The notes under the pieces: model-generated
Database searches by the model: none
Seen by the model: the letters and a program-made list of their open reading frames with translations, nothing else
What the model was told of the DNA's origin: nothing
Shown here: in pieces, positions 39,282-52,163 of the stretch
How positions within the stretch are numbered: the first letter of the stretch is position 1
Layout: each line of letters opens with the position of its first letter
Made by a program: the position numbers and the translations under genes
DNA from: Luzula sylvatica
Lineage: Eukaryota; Streptophyta; Magnoliopsida; Poales; Juncaceae
DNA length: 64,000 nt
Reading direction: 5' to 3'
NCBI GenBank assembly: GCA_946800325.1
Contig: OX326958.1
Span: 65,080,366-65,144,365, forward strand

Positions 39282-40329
39282 CTATGAAATTGGCCTTGAT
39301 TCGAGCTCAAATCCCTCCTTAAGAAGCGCACCGATGATCCAGAGGTTAATTGTCGCCGCATTCATCTCTTCGACAAATTCACCAACCTGTTTAATCAGTA
39401 CAATTTAGTAAAATTGTAAATCTCAAACTTGTATTAGAAATAAATAATTTAAAAGCAAATATGATAGTTACACACAAAACCGCAATGCTTACATTCAAAG
39501 TTAACGTAAGTATAATCTTTTCATGGTTGAGAGAGAGATTGGAACTCTCCAATTGGAAGCAAACGAGCGACTCAATAGCAGAATAAAGCGAAATTGCTGC
39601 CATACTTCTATTCTCACATTCAACCGTTACCAAATACCTTCGATTTCCTATTTCGAACGTATTTACGTCCCATAATTTTGCACCATTTTGAGTAGTCTTA
39701 ACGGTCTCATCTACAAATATTTTGCTTTGCGTAAGATTTCCGAAAACTTGGTCCTCTCCAAGAGATGAGAACTCAAGCATGGATATCTCATCTTCTAGTT
39801 TCTTCGCTTGTGATTTCAAGTTATTTACGTACTCCAACGCGTCTCCAATAATGGAGGCCTTGTCCATCTACAAATGAAACATATTAAAATAAAATAAATA
39901 AATAAGTAATTTCTACTCATTTTCGAAGCTTGGGAGAGGGGAGCGTACCTTAGTTATATTTGGAACCAAGGCTCTTAGCTCGTAGAGTCTCTCCTTCATT
40001 CGAACCCTTCGTTTTCTCTCCGTGACGATAGTTTTCGATCTATCTCTCCTTTTCCCTGTTGCAAAGTTGCATGAATCGCCCTCGTCACGGTTCTCTTGCA
40101 TTAATGGAGGAGGCTCGTCCGAGTATAAGCTAAAGTTAGGCGAGCCTTTCTCATTTTGGGTATCTATAACATCTTCGTTCACAAGACACAGATCCGGATC
40201 GAAGAATTGTTGATCGAAAAGTACAAAATCATCTAGTTCTTGAGCATATATTGGGTAGAATTCATCCATGTCTTTTATGTTATAATTGCTTGTGTGGTTT
40301 TGAGAGGTTGAGACAAATGCTAATCTCAA
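39282..40329 (-). CDS. FIT-like bHLH transcription factor, 286 aa
   Basis: Three exons on the minus strand: 40,329-39,949, 39,867-39,493 and 39,386-39,282. The second and third joins are not visible in any single open frame but keep frame and GT-AG. The bHLH domain (about residues 93-150) reads SKTIVTERKRRVRMKERL...LRALVPNITK, then MDKASIIGDALEYV. It closely resembles the FIT/FER group that controls iron-deficiency responses in roots. An ACT-like C-terminal region ends LWIIGALLKEGFELESRPIS, also like FIT. The N-terminal part is acidic and aromatic, as for an activation domain. Translation might start at residue 21 (MDEFYPIY, 40,269). An orthologous role in iron uptake is inference; a diverged paralogue is possible. 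Confidence 0.85.
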
Positions 40330-41912
40330 TATATGTGAATTTGAAGGTCATCATTGTCTCTGCATTTCATCTTGTTGGGATTTTGACTTAAAATTATGGA
40401 ATAATTTATTATTTTAGGAAAATGTATGTGATAAATTAGTATCACCCCCTGCAATTTTTCAAAATAATCACATACCGATATGCAAATTTCCAAGGAGACT
40501 CTTACTAATCACTATCGTGTTTAAGGTATATCTCTGTGAAACATAAGAGATACTAGTTAACATTTTCTTTTTTTCTGAAGTAACTCGTGAACATTTTCAT
40601 TTTGAAGAAATAAGATGAGGCATATATGTTATTTTCCATATTTAACAACATTAATTAATCATGCATGGATTTCAAATCAAGCACAAACTTAGTTAAACAT
40701 TTATCTTGTATTTGTGGTTAGTTTATGTGATTTTATCACTACTAAATCTTGCAGGGCTATGGATGATATTTTGATGTTTTTGTGCAGGTACCAAAGAGAT
40801 TATGCCTTCAAAGTTCTACGTATTACCTGGATCTTGATAAGATAACCAAGTTGACTTTGATTTCTCTTTTAGCGTTAATTGATTATTTTTTAGCTTAATC
40901 ATACAAATAAAATACTTCAAGTGCAACAAGATTAGATTGTTTAAAGGACAACTCGTTTGAATTTTAAATCGAAAAAAGCATCAAAATAGATAAATGTTCT
41001 GAATCTCATACATACTCTTCATCACATCATTCTTCTATCGCTATCGATGTAAATATAACAAATGATCCAGCTCTCAAAAGCACGCACACACACGCGCGCA
41101 CATGCACACACACGCACCAATTAAATATGTTGGCATGATTATTAAACTTCATAATACAATTACGAAATGAATGGGCCACAAAAGCCATTAATTCATGTGT
41201 AATATAAGATAAACCAAATTATTATTACAAACCAAACAATTCATCTACTTTTATCATCGAATACGAGAAATAACTGCTACGGCATAGTATGAATATTAAC
41301 TAGTACATAACATAAAACTACTAGCCTAATACCTAGTTAAGATTGTTATGAAATCTTGCAAACCAAGATAATACTAAAATATTATTAATGCCTTCAAACT
41401 TCCATTGGTCATTCATATCAAATGATTTTGATAGAATCAAATGTTTCAAACCTGCCAAAAAGAAAAACATGTTTCAATGATAATTGATAATCATTAAGAA
41501 ATCCCCTCAAATAAGCACAAAAAGTTTTTTTTTTATTTAAAAGTACCATAATAAAATCCTCACACATGGTACCATACAAAAGAAAGATAAGAAATATCAT
41601 ATATAACATTATAGCCCTCATTGACCCATGTGTTTGCTTTAAAAAATCATCATACTGCTTTTAATTTTTACATATGAATGAGAGAGAAAATCAAGAGAGG
41701 TTTTATACATAACATTTCTCATGTTTCACAGGGGCAGAAATGATATTTTGATTATTTGTAGGGGGTACAGACAAAATTATACCAAGTTTAAAGTGCATCT
41801 TGCAGTTCAGTGCTACATATGATATCTCAGGGGAATTTACAAATGCATATATAATATTTTCTAGGGGGTAAAAGTGTAATTAATTATGCAAATCAAAAAG
41901 TGAACTTACAAT
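40330..41912. other. Intergenic region, bHLH promoter side
   Basis: AT-rich with no credible frame. A CA-rich microsatellite lies at about 41,084-41,116. From 41,715 to 41,880 a run of phrases such as gggggtacagacaaaatta and agggggtaaaagtgtaatta resembles a dispersed repeat also seen near 6,040 and 58,160. Confidence 0.35.
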
Positions 41913-43538
41913 TCAAGTGTTTGTATTTGGAGCTTCATTAACACCAGATGGCTTACGATTCAGATACCTTATCACCGCATCCTCAACCCTATATTTTACA
42001 TACCACATTTCAAAAAACCCATTAGTAAAAATTTCAGGGTCCTAAACATAAATTTGCCAAATTCCAAAAAAAAGAAAAGACAAAAAAACTCACCAAGGTT
42101 GGTTATAAAAATCAGCCCTCCTCTCCTTTTCAGCATTTCGATTCGCATTTCCATTCACCACCTTCAAATCCCTACTTTGAGAAGCAATCAAAGCATTAAC
42201 GAATTCAACGGGGCTTTGGCTAAACCCTAGAAAAAACGCTCGTCTTTTTCTATGCTCGTGAATTTTCTTAATACTCGCACAAATAACCTCGTCGCAAGAT
42301 TCAATGTCTTTATGCTTCTCTATATTTGCCAAAAAGTTGGCCATTTCTTTTTGCAGAGGAAAGGGTAAATCCACTAAGATATCATAACAGGCATTACCCG
42401 ATAACCCGTTACCCGATAATTTGATTCGATGCTCGAGATTGATTGGTTGCGGAGAAGACAAGTGTTGAGATATCTTTTGCGAAATTATCGAGAATTTCAT
42501 TTTCTCTTCTCCAAATACGCGTTTTAATGGAGGGTCGCAAATGAAAAAAGACGGGTCGTTAGGGTTTTGGAGTTTTTTCGCTTTGATGTATTGCCAAATA
42601 CCCGCGATGACTCGAGCTCGAGTATCCACTTCGATTCCTAATACCTCCATTAATGGCGGCGAAAGCTTGAATCTCTCAGGAGAGTAATTCATGTCGAGTC
42701 TTATATTACACGTGAATTCCCTATCCCCTTTTCGTTTCACTTCGAAACCCTCATGTGGAGCTGCTGACCTGGCGTTTTCCCAAACGACCATTGGGTTATC
42801 CGGGTACAAACTTGGGTCCAACCCAATTGTGACCCGTTTGAAGAAAGTCGAGAATTTCGGATAAATTGGGTTTTGTTTAGGGATTCCTCCTGATGGGTCC
42901 GGTTCGGTTGCGTCGTCTAAAATTCGTCCGATAATTTTGAGAGACCATGAAGGAGGCTCGGAGGATTTGGATCCGGGTATATTACGAGTTGGATTTTGAT
43001 TCGCAGATGTGTTGAATACGTAAATTCGAAGAGTTTTCTGCATCGATGGAGGGGTTTTGAGGGCTTCTTGTATGTCGATTTTCTTTCTTGTAAGAGCTGA
43101 ATCGACCCTCGATTCGAATTCGAGTAGTTGAGTGTATAAAGCGGATTCGGGTAGTAGATTCGCAACCCGGTCAGGGATTTGCTTCTCAGGGAGCTTTCGC
43201 TTCTTGCGTTTCGAAGCTGGAGTGACATCAGCAGAAGGTCTGAAGGAATTAGGGTTTGCTGACATGCCGCCCATGGGGGCAGAGTTCATGCCAGGGCGGA
43301 AAGAAGAGGAAGGGATGTTTTGCTGAGGTTTTTGGGGAGGTTTTTTGGAGTTTTGCGGAGTGGGAATGCCCATTTGAATTTGGAAAGGGGATTGAGAATG
43401 AGGGCTGTTGTACATACTGGAGGGGTACTGAGGGGATTGTGACTGTAGAAGAGGAGGACGGAGGTGAGAAAGCTGCGGACCTGTTGAGGGCGACGAGCCA
43501 GCTCGGTTGAGCTGCTGTGGTGTGTTGTTGTTTGCCAT
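41913..43538 (-). CDS. SWP73B: SWI/SNF subunit SWP73/BAF60, SWIB domain, 506 aa
   Basis: Two exons on the minus strand: 43,538-42,094 and 41,988-41,913. The long frame ends in a false stop that straddles the intron: CCTTG/gtgagt joins to tatag/GGTTGAG to give [18 protein letters not shown] and a short tail. The protein is a core accessory subunit of plant BRM/SYD chromatin-remodelling complexes. It has a Gln/Pro/Ser-rich N-terminus (1-105), a basic nuclear-localisation patch ([11 protein letters not shown], 110-120), the SWIB domain (about 285-362, [12 protein letters not shown] onward), and a conserved C-terminal helix region. Length is typical for the family. The choice of SWP73B over SWP73A is by general resemblance. 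Confidence 0.92.
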
Positions 43539-43781
43539 GGCGAAACCCTAGCTCTCAACCCTAATCCTAACCCTAAAGTTGGACCCCAAGAAGGAATTCG
43601 AGCAAGAAAAACCCTGGATTCGGGGTTCTACGAGAGAAGATCAAACCCAATTATTGAGTAGCAGTGCTCGATCAGACAGAGAGAGAAGGAGAGAGGAGAG
43701 CAAGGCGAAGAGAGAGAGAGAGAGAGAACGAGAGAGAGTGAAATGAAAGAGAAAGGAGGGCTAATGGTATACAAGTTTGAA

Positions 43782-43815
43782 TGGGCCTTATGAGTGAATA
43801 TGGGCTTCCAAGGCC
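43782..43815 (-). promoter_or_regulatory. Paired site II motifs upstream of SWP73
   Basis: tgggcc (43,782) and tgggct (43,801) lie about 245-265 bp before the ATG; ccctaatcctaaccctaa (telo-box-like) lies at 43,559-43,576 in the leader. Site II plus telo-box is a common pairing in plant genes expressed in dividing cells. A GA-rich tract (43,676-43,740) lies between. Confidence 0.4.
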
Positions 43816-43839
43816 TTATATGATTATATCCTCTAAAAT

Positions 43840-44327
43840 ATGAAATATCAAGAATACCCCTGCAGAACATAGAAAATATCATTTATAACCCGATAAAACT
43901 GCTATTCCCCTTATGATGCAAATCTATTCAAATAGAAATCGAACTCGAACGGATCCAAACCAAATGTTTTTTTCAGTAGAAAACGTGTTTTCCCATGCGG
44001 CAAGTGCGTTTACAAACGTGTTTTTTCAATAGAAATCGAACTCGAACGGACACAAACCAGAGGCGGATCTATATACGGGCTGACGGGGGCGTAAAATGAA
44101 TAGTCTCGTGATTACATCACAGTTGACCTTTTATTGTAGCGCGGAAATACCCGGTGATAATCAACGTAACGGCCACACATATAGTCACTTACATTATTGA
44201 AGGTTTCGTAAAAGTTTTGTAAAAACCAAAAAATAAGTAATATACAATGACAAAACACGCAAGATACAAAAATCCAAATGTATATCACACAATCAAATGG
44301 TTATTAAAAAAATAAATACAATTCATA
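43840..44327. other. Intergenic spacer with a hAT-like fragment
   Basis: No gene. The phrase cagaggcggatctatatacgg at about 44,066 resembles the start of common hAT-type MITEs, but no partner end was found. The phrase gtgttttttcaatagaaatcgaactcgaacgga is partly duplicated (about 43,933 and 44,030). Confidence 0.3.
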
Positions 44328-44595
44328 TCAAACATCAAAGAAATCTCCAAAATAATTTGGGGGTTCATAAACTAAAGTAGAGATTATGTCTCTAAGCGTG
44401 ATAATCCCCTCCAAATTATCATTTCCGTCGATTACGTAAATTCTATGTATCTTGTTGGAGTCGAGTTTTAGTAAAACTTCCTTCATGTTGTCATCTTTTT
44501 TGCACGAGATCACTCCGCGTAGCAATGGCGAGTCTTTTTTCTTGTCTGTTAGGTAGCTTCGTACCGATGCGAGAAAGTCCTTTGCAGTAATAGTC
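44328..44595 (-). other. Duplicate terminal exon of the SnRK1 gamma gene, open frame
   Basis: On the minus strand, tttctaccag/GACTATTACTGC gives an acceptor and an 88-codon frame with a stop. It aligns over its whole length with the real last exon at 45,562-45,859, including the same splice phase (AG/G). Matching pieces include TITAKDFLASVR for TIAAKDFLTAVR, KIHRIYV, LEGIITLRDIIS and NYFGDFFD. It encodes the fourth CBS motif. It ends in DFFDV, lacking the final GVVPLPQDSRV of the main protein. No upstream exons were duplicated. It may be an alternative last exon of the upstream gene or a recent dead duplicate; the clean frame favours the first, transcripts would decide. Confidence 0.7.
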
Positions 44596-45561
44596 CTGGT
44601 AGAAATTGAAAATTAGGCTCACACACAAACACAAACACAAACGCAGATGAAAATTAGGATCTCAATGGTGTGATAGAGAATGCTTCGAATAGAGAGGGGT
44701 AGTTATGTCATACTTGTTCGGGTTTTGTCAAGTTTTAATTTTGTTCGCAGGCCGTTCAGATTTGATATAATTTGGATTGCATATTAGGCCGATTAGGGTT
44801 ACTGATCAACCTGGTTTGGGACACATGTTAAACTGAGATCATAAATGAATTAGGTGTCTATTTTGAATCATTTTAAGGATTTTCTTTCTTTTCACGAGAT
44901 TTTACTGAATTTCGAAGTACTTGAATGAATGTGAATTATAAATCATGCATTTCCACGCACGATTTGAATCCTATGATTCACGAAACGACTGTTTTCAAAG
45001 AATTCAATAAAAACACTCTATCATCAAGAGATGTGTTATAATTTCCAAATGATCTCGATTTCTTTCAATTCGAATTTACATATTTATTTTCTAAAAGGAC
45101 AATTTTACGGTCAATTTTCAGGAAGAAATTAGAAATGTAACATTTCTATATATCTATTGGCTTTAATTTAGGCCACAAGTGAGACAATTTGGCTAGGACA
45201 CCGAGACAGGTAATCAAGTTCGGATCACAAATCTTCCGCGTCATGGGTCATTGAGCTTATTCGAATTAGCGTCCGTTCAGATTGCCGGTCATTCTAGTTT
45301 CAGTTCATTGATATTTCAAGCCGTTCAGGTTACAAAAGTGCTTATATCATATCTCAAATTTTCAATCTTTTTCATAATTCTTTTTTTTATAATACTCGAC
45401 GAATACCCTCATTCAAGAATCTAAGAAATTGAACAAAGAGAACCCACTTTTATTACTTTATCCACACAAAGTACAACACACGAAACCCATAAAAAGAGAG
45501 AAATAATCTAGAGACAAAAGTACAACAAAGCATCACATAGCTCCGAGCCAACAAAATTTAA
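44596..45561. other. Spacer between the two gamma terminal exons
   Basis: AT-rich, no frame of note. It holds the 3' untranslated region of the SnRK1 gamma gene; if the downstream exon is used, it would be intron. Confidence 0.4.
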
Positions 45562-47234
45562 CTAAACGCGGCTATCTTGGGGCAAAGGGACGACCCCATC
45601 GAAAAAGTCCCCAAAATAGTTGTTGGGTTCATGAACTAACTTAGAGATTATGTCGCGTAGAGTAATGATCCCCTCCAAACTATCATTTTTACCCACTACG
45701 TATATTCTATGAATTCTTTTGGAATCTAGTTCTAATATCACTTCCTTCATGGTGTCTTCTCTCTTACATGTCACCACCCCGTGTAATAATCGCGATTCCT
45801 CTTTGTGATCAGTAAGATGCGCTCGTACCGCCGTCAGAAAATCTTTGGCCGCTATTGTCCTGCATTTGAGGAGAGAGAGAGGGGGGATACGGAGAAGAGA
45901 CGAAGATGGTTGTAAGGTCAAGATTTGTCTCATTTCTATCTAAGAAAAACTATTGACTAGTGCATTGAAATGTCCGTTCAAAAATCAATTTATTCAAATT
46001 GATTATTCGATATGTATATTCACGACGAAAGTGTAAAGTGCACAAGAAGGACTAACCTGTAATCTTTATATATTTCGGGGGCGGTTAAGAGATATTGAAC
46101 GTCTCTTATACTTATATTTCCAACCACTCGATTTCCACTTTCATCTACTACGGGTAGACCACCAATCCCCTTTTCGCGCATCAATTGAAATGCCTTCAAT
46201 ACCGGTTCATCTTCCTTTACCTTCACAAAATAAATATATGCAATTATTTGTGATTAATTTTCAATCTTTTAGCCCAGTTTTGATCATCGATTTATTACCT
46301 TGACAAGATTTTGTGGATTGTTGTTGGGCAAACCGAGTTCGCCCAATTTTTTATTGCCCCAATCTTCGAACCAATCGAACCCAACACACTCAGCGAGCAT
46401 GTGGACCACGGCTGATTGGGTGACGATATTCTCCAATTTGCCCTCCCCAAAGTCAACCACGGGAAGACTTTTCATTCGATATTTCGATAATAGCAACAAC
46501 ATCGTCAGAAACGAGTCTGACTTTTGCAATGCTAGGAACGGAGCCCACCTAAACGACCCCGATATATCCTTCACCTTGGTATTTTTGTAGAATTCGGAGG
46601 AGGTGAGGGTTTCGAAAAAGCTTCCATTAATGGAGCTATTTTCAGAAGTGAGATCGCTTCCTGAAACCCCATTTGAGGTTCTTCTGAACGCGAAAGAATC
46701 CATCCCTGCGAGAGGAGATTGGGGCATCCCATTGGCCGAAATCTCCAACTGCACAGAAAATTAGATAATTATGAAATTAAATGCAAAAAAATCAAAACGA
46801 AAGAAGATCAGGAGCAGAAATAGAATGGAGACCTGATGGAGAAGCCACATGGAAATACCGGCAAATTCGACGATGCCGATGTACCGATCGATCCAGCTGG
46901 CATCGTCTGGAGCGTCCACGTCACGTACCGGAGCGCTCAAGATCTTGTGCTTCGATAAAATCTCAACTGTTTCGGCTAAACTGGAATTTGATTCAATCTC
47001 AATTACTGCATTCAGAAAGTATTTAATTGGTCATTATAATGGATGAATCACAAAATTGAGATCTTCGAGGTTACCTTGAGAAGGAGGAGCATGAGGGAAG
47101 GAAGTGACGGGAAGGTCCTGGAAGCAAGAGTTGAGCTTTTCAGTAGGGCTAAGTTGGGGCTCCAAAACTTCCCATAAATCCTCCACCCTGTGTCCTATCT
47201 CTGCCTCCGGCGATCTTGGACTGGAGAGTTCCAT
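45562..47234 (-). CDS. KING1: SnRK1 regulatory gamma subunit (KIN-gamma, SNF4-like), 414 aa
   Basis: Five exons on the minus strand: 47,234-47,075, 47,005-46,833, 46,748-46,299, 46,220-46,057 and 45,859-45,562, all in frame. The protein resembles Arabidopsis KING1, a gamma-type subunit of the energy-sensing SnRK1 kinase. It has four CBS motifs in two pairs: DDASWIDRYIGIVEFAG (exon 2), FRWAPFLALQKSDSFLTMLLLL (exon 3), GIGGLPVVDESG...IRDVQYLL (exon 4) and KRIHRIYVVGKND...ITLRDIISKLVHEP (exon 5), ending PLPQDSRV. The N-terminal RVEDLWEVLEPQLSP matches the plant family. The first ATG in the exon is used. Immediately downstream lies a second copy of exon 5. Confidence 0.93.
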
Positions 47235-47614
47235 TCGTATATCTCTCTATGTATGATTGTATACTTTCGATTTGAGAAATGAACAAAAGGTCTTTGGCAC
47301 TTTGTTCTGTGTTGTTTCGGAGTCTATGGACGCACGATTTTTATTTTTTTTCAAGGGACCTCCATGCTGACTGGGTGAGAGGATAGGGATGATCACTGGA
47401 TAATTTTTAATTAATCTTTTCCTAAAGGCCCCCTGTATTAGTGCATTATTACAACTTACATTGTAGGGCTTAACACGCTTAAATGACCTTTTTCAATATT
47501 GGAACCTCAGGGGACCAAAATGGAATTTTGTAAATAGAAATGCTGAACAGAATGGATGTTGTAGAGTCCAAATAAGATCCGTTTATGATCATTCAAATAT
47601 AATGTAACGAGGGA
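47235..47614. other. Upstream region of the SnRK1 gamma gene
   Basis: The first ~100 bp are leader-like, then AT-rich spacer. No distinct regulatory motif was identified. Confidence 0.3.
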
Positions 47615-48560
47615 ATTAAAATGATATTTTGAGTATTTTAGTAATAATTATATTTGTAAAAGGATGTATTATAAAATTTATTTTTTTTATGAAATTTTTT
47701 GTTTAAATGAATAACAAAAAATTTCAATTTAATCAAACATTAATTAATAAATATATTTGAGATCTTACCTTAAATATTCATAAATATATAATTATTCCAA
47801 ATATTTTTGAAAATAGATGTATGATAAAAATCCCCATGTAATGTGTTTTTGGAGTACAACAAAAAATTTCAATTTAATCAAACATTAATTAATAAATATA
47901 TTTGAGATTTTACCTTAAATATTCATAAATGTATAATTATTCCAAATATTTTTGAAAATAGATGTATGATAAAAATCCCCATGTAATGTGTTTTTGGAGT
48001 ACAAGTATTTGATATTACTCGAGAAAACAATGTAAAAAATCACAATATTTTTTCTGATGCAAATAACAATTAAAAATCTCCGCAATTCAAAAAATACTTA
48101 TCTATATTAACAAGATATACAATTATTATATCAAACCTACACAACAACAAAATTAGCAAACAATGAAATCAGGTCGGTCCCGTAGTTTTGGTTGCCCCAG
48201 ACCGATATGTTATCAACATGATATGTTATCGTGAGATGTTGCCCTCTTATAACAAAAAATATATGAAATGTAATATATCATTATTATCCCTACATAATTG
48301 ATTACATGAAATGTAAAATATCATCAATGGGGATTTTTATCATACATCATTTTTCTTATGATACAATCATTTTCAAGAATATTTTAAGTAATTATTCATT
48401 AATGAGTATTTAAGGTAAATTTTCAAGTGTATTTATCAACTAAATGTTTGGCTAAATAAGAATTATTTGTTGTTCATTTAAAAAATAAATTTCCTAAAAT
48501 ATAAATTTTATGATACACCATTTTAAATACCCAAAATATTTTTTTAAAATGATGTATGAT
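47615..48560. mobile_element. Foldback MITE with internal tandem duplication
   Basis: The left arm (about 47,615-48,000) and right arm (about 48,310-48,560) are inverted copies: for example attttgagtattttag ... taccttaaatattcataaat ... atgtatgataaaaatcccc on the left against its complement on the right. Within the left arm a 145-bp unit is tandemly duplicated (47,713-47,857 and 47,858-48,002). Confidence 0.65.
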
Positions 48561-48599
48561 AGAACTTCCCATCATCAATATATCATCAGTATCCTATAG

Positions 48600-51500
48600 T
48601 ATGTGAAATATCATCAACATCCTTCGTTTATGTAAGGATGATTAACTTATCTTTTATTTCACTTAATACATGCACAAATAAAATGTAAGAACCAAGAATA
48701 CTTTTAAAATCTAAATCAAATAATAAGAAAATACTATAAATACTATTTCTTATATTTTATAATTATCCTCTTTTTCCAAGTCCAAAATGCACATAATACG
48801 TAATTAAGAATTATTATTATTAATTAATATATAAAGTTAACCGTCATATAAATTAATAACTACCAATTAAATGGAATAATTAGAATATAGAAGGTCTTGT
48901 GGAGAAAGATATGGGAGTAAAATTTCATTGATGTTTACTGTTTAGTGATCTTTCGGGAGGTGAATCGTTCGTTGTTATATTCACAATGATAAATCATGAG
49001 ATTTGTTCAATTAAAACTGTAACACTATTTCTACAAAAATTTATACAACAATGTCTATTGCATTAATTATTCAACAACAAAATGCCATGTCATTCGTATA
49101 AAAGTGTGAAAGAATGTGAAGCAATTTGTAATAAAATGTACATTAATTGTCCTATATATATTGAGATTTATTGTAACAATTTTGTAGTATATATTAACAC
49201 ACATATATACATATATAATAAGTAGTGTTATAGTTGGTCAACACATGAATATATGAATTTTTAATCACAGGAAGTCCAGATAACACTTTAATCTTCATCG
49301 TCTCTCACGCATGCACAAGAAATACTCGTCCAACATGAATATATGAATTTGTAATAAAATTTACATGTATTTAATTGAATCTTGCTATCAAACCTTCCTT
49401 AAACAGAGAAAAAAGAATTGAATATAACTAATACAACTCACAACAAAAATGATGATTTCATTCTTAAACTGTGAATGAACCAACAATTTTATTGTGACAA
49501 AAATGATAATTCCAAAATCCCTCAAATCTCATATGCATAATTTCAAAATAAATGTATATGATATATGATATATCCATATGAAATCCCAGAAAAAAAATAA
49601 TGTATATGGAATCTCAGGACAAGAAAACATAAAAAAATGTTTTCTTTTGCAAAATATCATTAATAATTACAAAAACGTGAATGTGAAAAATTAAGAACAT
49701 AGTAATTATCAGAACAATATATTTTTGTCAAAACAACAATGTTTTTTTAAATGGTCTTTTAATACCCATTAAATAAACAGATTAATTTTGCAAATAATTA
49801 GCATGTTATTGGGGACAAATCGATATCGGAAGTAGATATGATTGAAAGAAGGTTCCAGTAGATTCCTAAACATAAGTCCAATTTAGCATTATCTACAAGG
49901 GAAATTTTCAAAAACAACCCCCATTTTTTTTTAATTAGTAAAAAACACCTCGCTTTTTGGAAACTCCAAAAATAAAATCTTTTCACGGTATTAAATTTTT
50001 TACCAAAATACTTCTCTATTTTTCAAATTTAATTTTTTTTTGTATTAATGTATTAATTTAAAAAAATATATATTTTTTTAAATTATACTAATTTAAAAAA
50101 AATTATGCGTCATATACATAATTTTAATTTTAATTCTTCATTTGTTACATATTTTGTGATGCCAAACTAGCATTCGATAATAAAAAAAAAACAAAGACGT
50201 ACAAAAATTTATGCAAATATCTTGACAAAATAATGTCATTTTAGCATTTAGTTTTAATTTTTATTAGTTACTAATACAAAATTGGTTGTTAAAATAGTAT
50301 TTCTTGCTAAAAATATGAATTGCCGTTAGTTTTAATTTCAACAATTAGTTTGCTAGTTTTAATTTCAACAATTAGTTTAATTTCAATATCAAATTTTATT
50401 TCAACAGATTATTACATTGAATGAACATTAAAATATATTTATTATTTTTATTTCCATTTTTTCTATTAGACAGTGTTCTTAGTGCATTAGAAATTTAGAT
50501 ATTTAAATTACTTTATATTATTGTATTTGTTAATTTATCATATTAAATGAGACAGTCAGAACATAATATGTGCTGATATAATTTGCTGGATTTTTGCTGC
50601 CAAACATTAACGACACATCTATTATACATGAATACATATATTATACATGAACGTATGCAAATACGAATATTTACCGATAACTTATTTAATGTCCGATTTT
50701 TTCGCCAAATAGACAATCGTACAATCCGAATCATGCGCGACCGCATGCCGTCCCGTTTTATTGTCATATCCCCAATGACTAACTATTTGATATAAAAATA
50801 ATTTTTTTTTGATGCAAATAATAAGTAACTATCTCTGCATTTTAAGAATTACTTACCTATATTAACTAGATACATAATTATGAGATCAAACATAAAAATT
50901 AATCAATTGATGAAACTAAATATTACGCATTGGAGATGTGCCTAATATAAATGTGAAGACGAAGTGTTAAAATCTAAATAATTGTTTTAACTAATTTACC
51001 ACTTCATAAAAACCACGGTCGCGCAAAATTACTTATTTGATGTAATTAATATATTTTGTTATCCGACCAATTTATCTTCCATTTAGTTCCCAACAATATC
51101 TCAAGGGTTGTATAAAAATATAAATAATTAGGTTTCTCATAAAACCCCTAAATATGAAAATTTGCATGCATTAAATCCAAAACAATGATTAAGAAAACTA
51201 AAGTTCCTTTGAAAAACTACATTTTTGTTACGCTGAATGTTGATAAAACAAACATTAAAAACATGATAAATATGCAGCAAATTATTTTCATTAAAAGATA
51301 TCGATTCATTTTTCTTGAAATTGGACAATAAAATTGCAATACTTTATTCCGATGCAAATCATCATTAAATATCTTCGCATTTTCAAAGTTTCCTATCCAT
51401 ATTAACAAGATATACAATTAACGAGAAATCAAACATAGACAGAAAAAATTAGAAAAATATAACTCGTACTTTCTCGTTATGAAATCCTGTAAATATAAAT

Positions 51501-52160
51501 CTTTTTGAACGACAAGATCTCAAAATGATTTCCGAGACACCTTCAAACACGATCTTACATTCGATCCTTCCCACTTGTTATGCCAAGTAAGTAACGGGTA
51601 CGTCAAAGAGTAAACGGAGTAGTTGATTCAAATAAGCACAATACCGAATTTGGTATTAATTGCAAATATGAATTGTGTAAACTTTAAAATCTAAATATTT
51701 TTTTGTAAACTAAAATATTGAATTTAATAAACTGGTGCGTCCTCATATGAATATCGTATATTGCACAAATAACCAGTTTTAAATTGAATACCATAATTTC
51801 TGTAAATCTATCCATCATTTAGTTCTCGACAATATCTCAAAAAATACCAATTTGTTTAAAAACACAAAAATTAGGTTTCAAGTGAAAACCCTATGAAAAA
51901 AAAAATTATATGCACTAAATATCAAAGCGACCTTAAATAGAGGAAAAAATAATATAACTAACACCTTCCTCAACACAAAAAGGATGATTGCATCCTTAAA
52001 GTGTGAATGAGCAACAATTTTAATGTGAAAAATAGTGACTATCATCATTTTCGATTAGTTATGTACTAATTTTCTGATCTCATTATACAATCTTTACCAA
52101 ATAAATGGCAAAAAAAAAAAGAGAACAACAAATAAAAACATATTCAAGGAAAGAAAAAAA
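48600..52160. repeat. AT-rich region with dispersed local repeats, no gene
   Basis: Two repeat families recur. One (gatgcaaataa...ctatattaacaagatataca) occurs at about 48,056, 50,810 and 51,350. Another (agagaaaaaa...ataactaa...gattgcattcttaaa-gtgtgaatga) occurs at about 49,400, 51,940 and 53,395. The last two copies lie just 3' (on the minus strand) of the broken and intact acidic-protein genes. Short frames here are not credible. Confidence 0.5.
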
Positions 52161-52163
52161 AAT

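Noticed and set aside
42090..42093. Stop codon right after NQPW as the true end of SWP73
   Set aside because: The TGA overlaps a GTGAGT donor, and the conserved [12 protein letters not shown] tail is found in the next exon at 41,913-41,988.
44066..44100. hAT-like cagaggcggatc start
   Set aside because: A short match with no partner end; noted only as a fragment.
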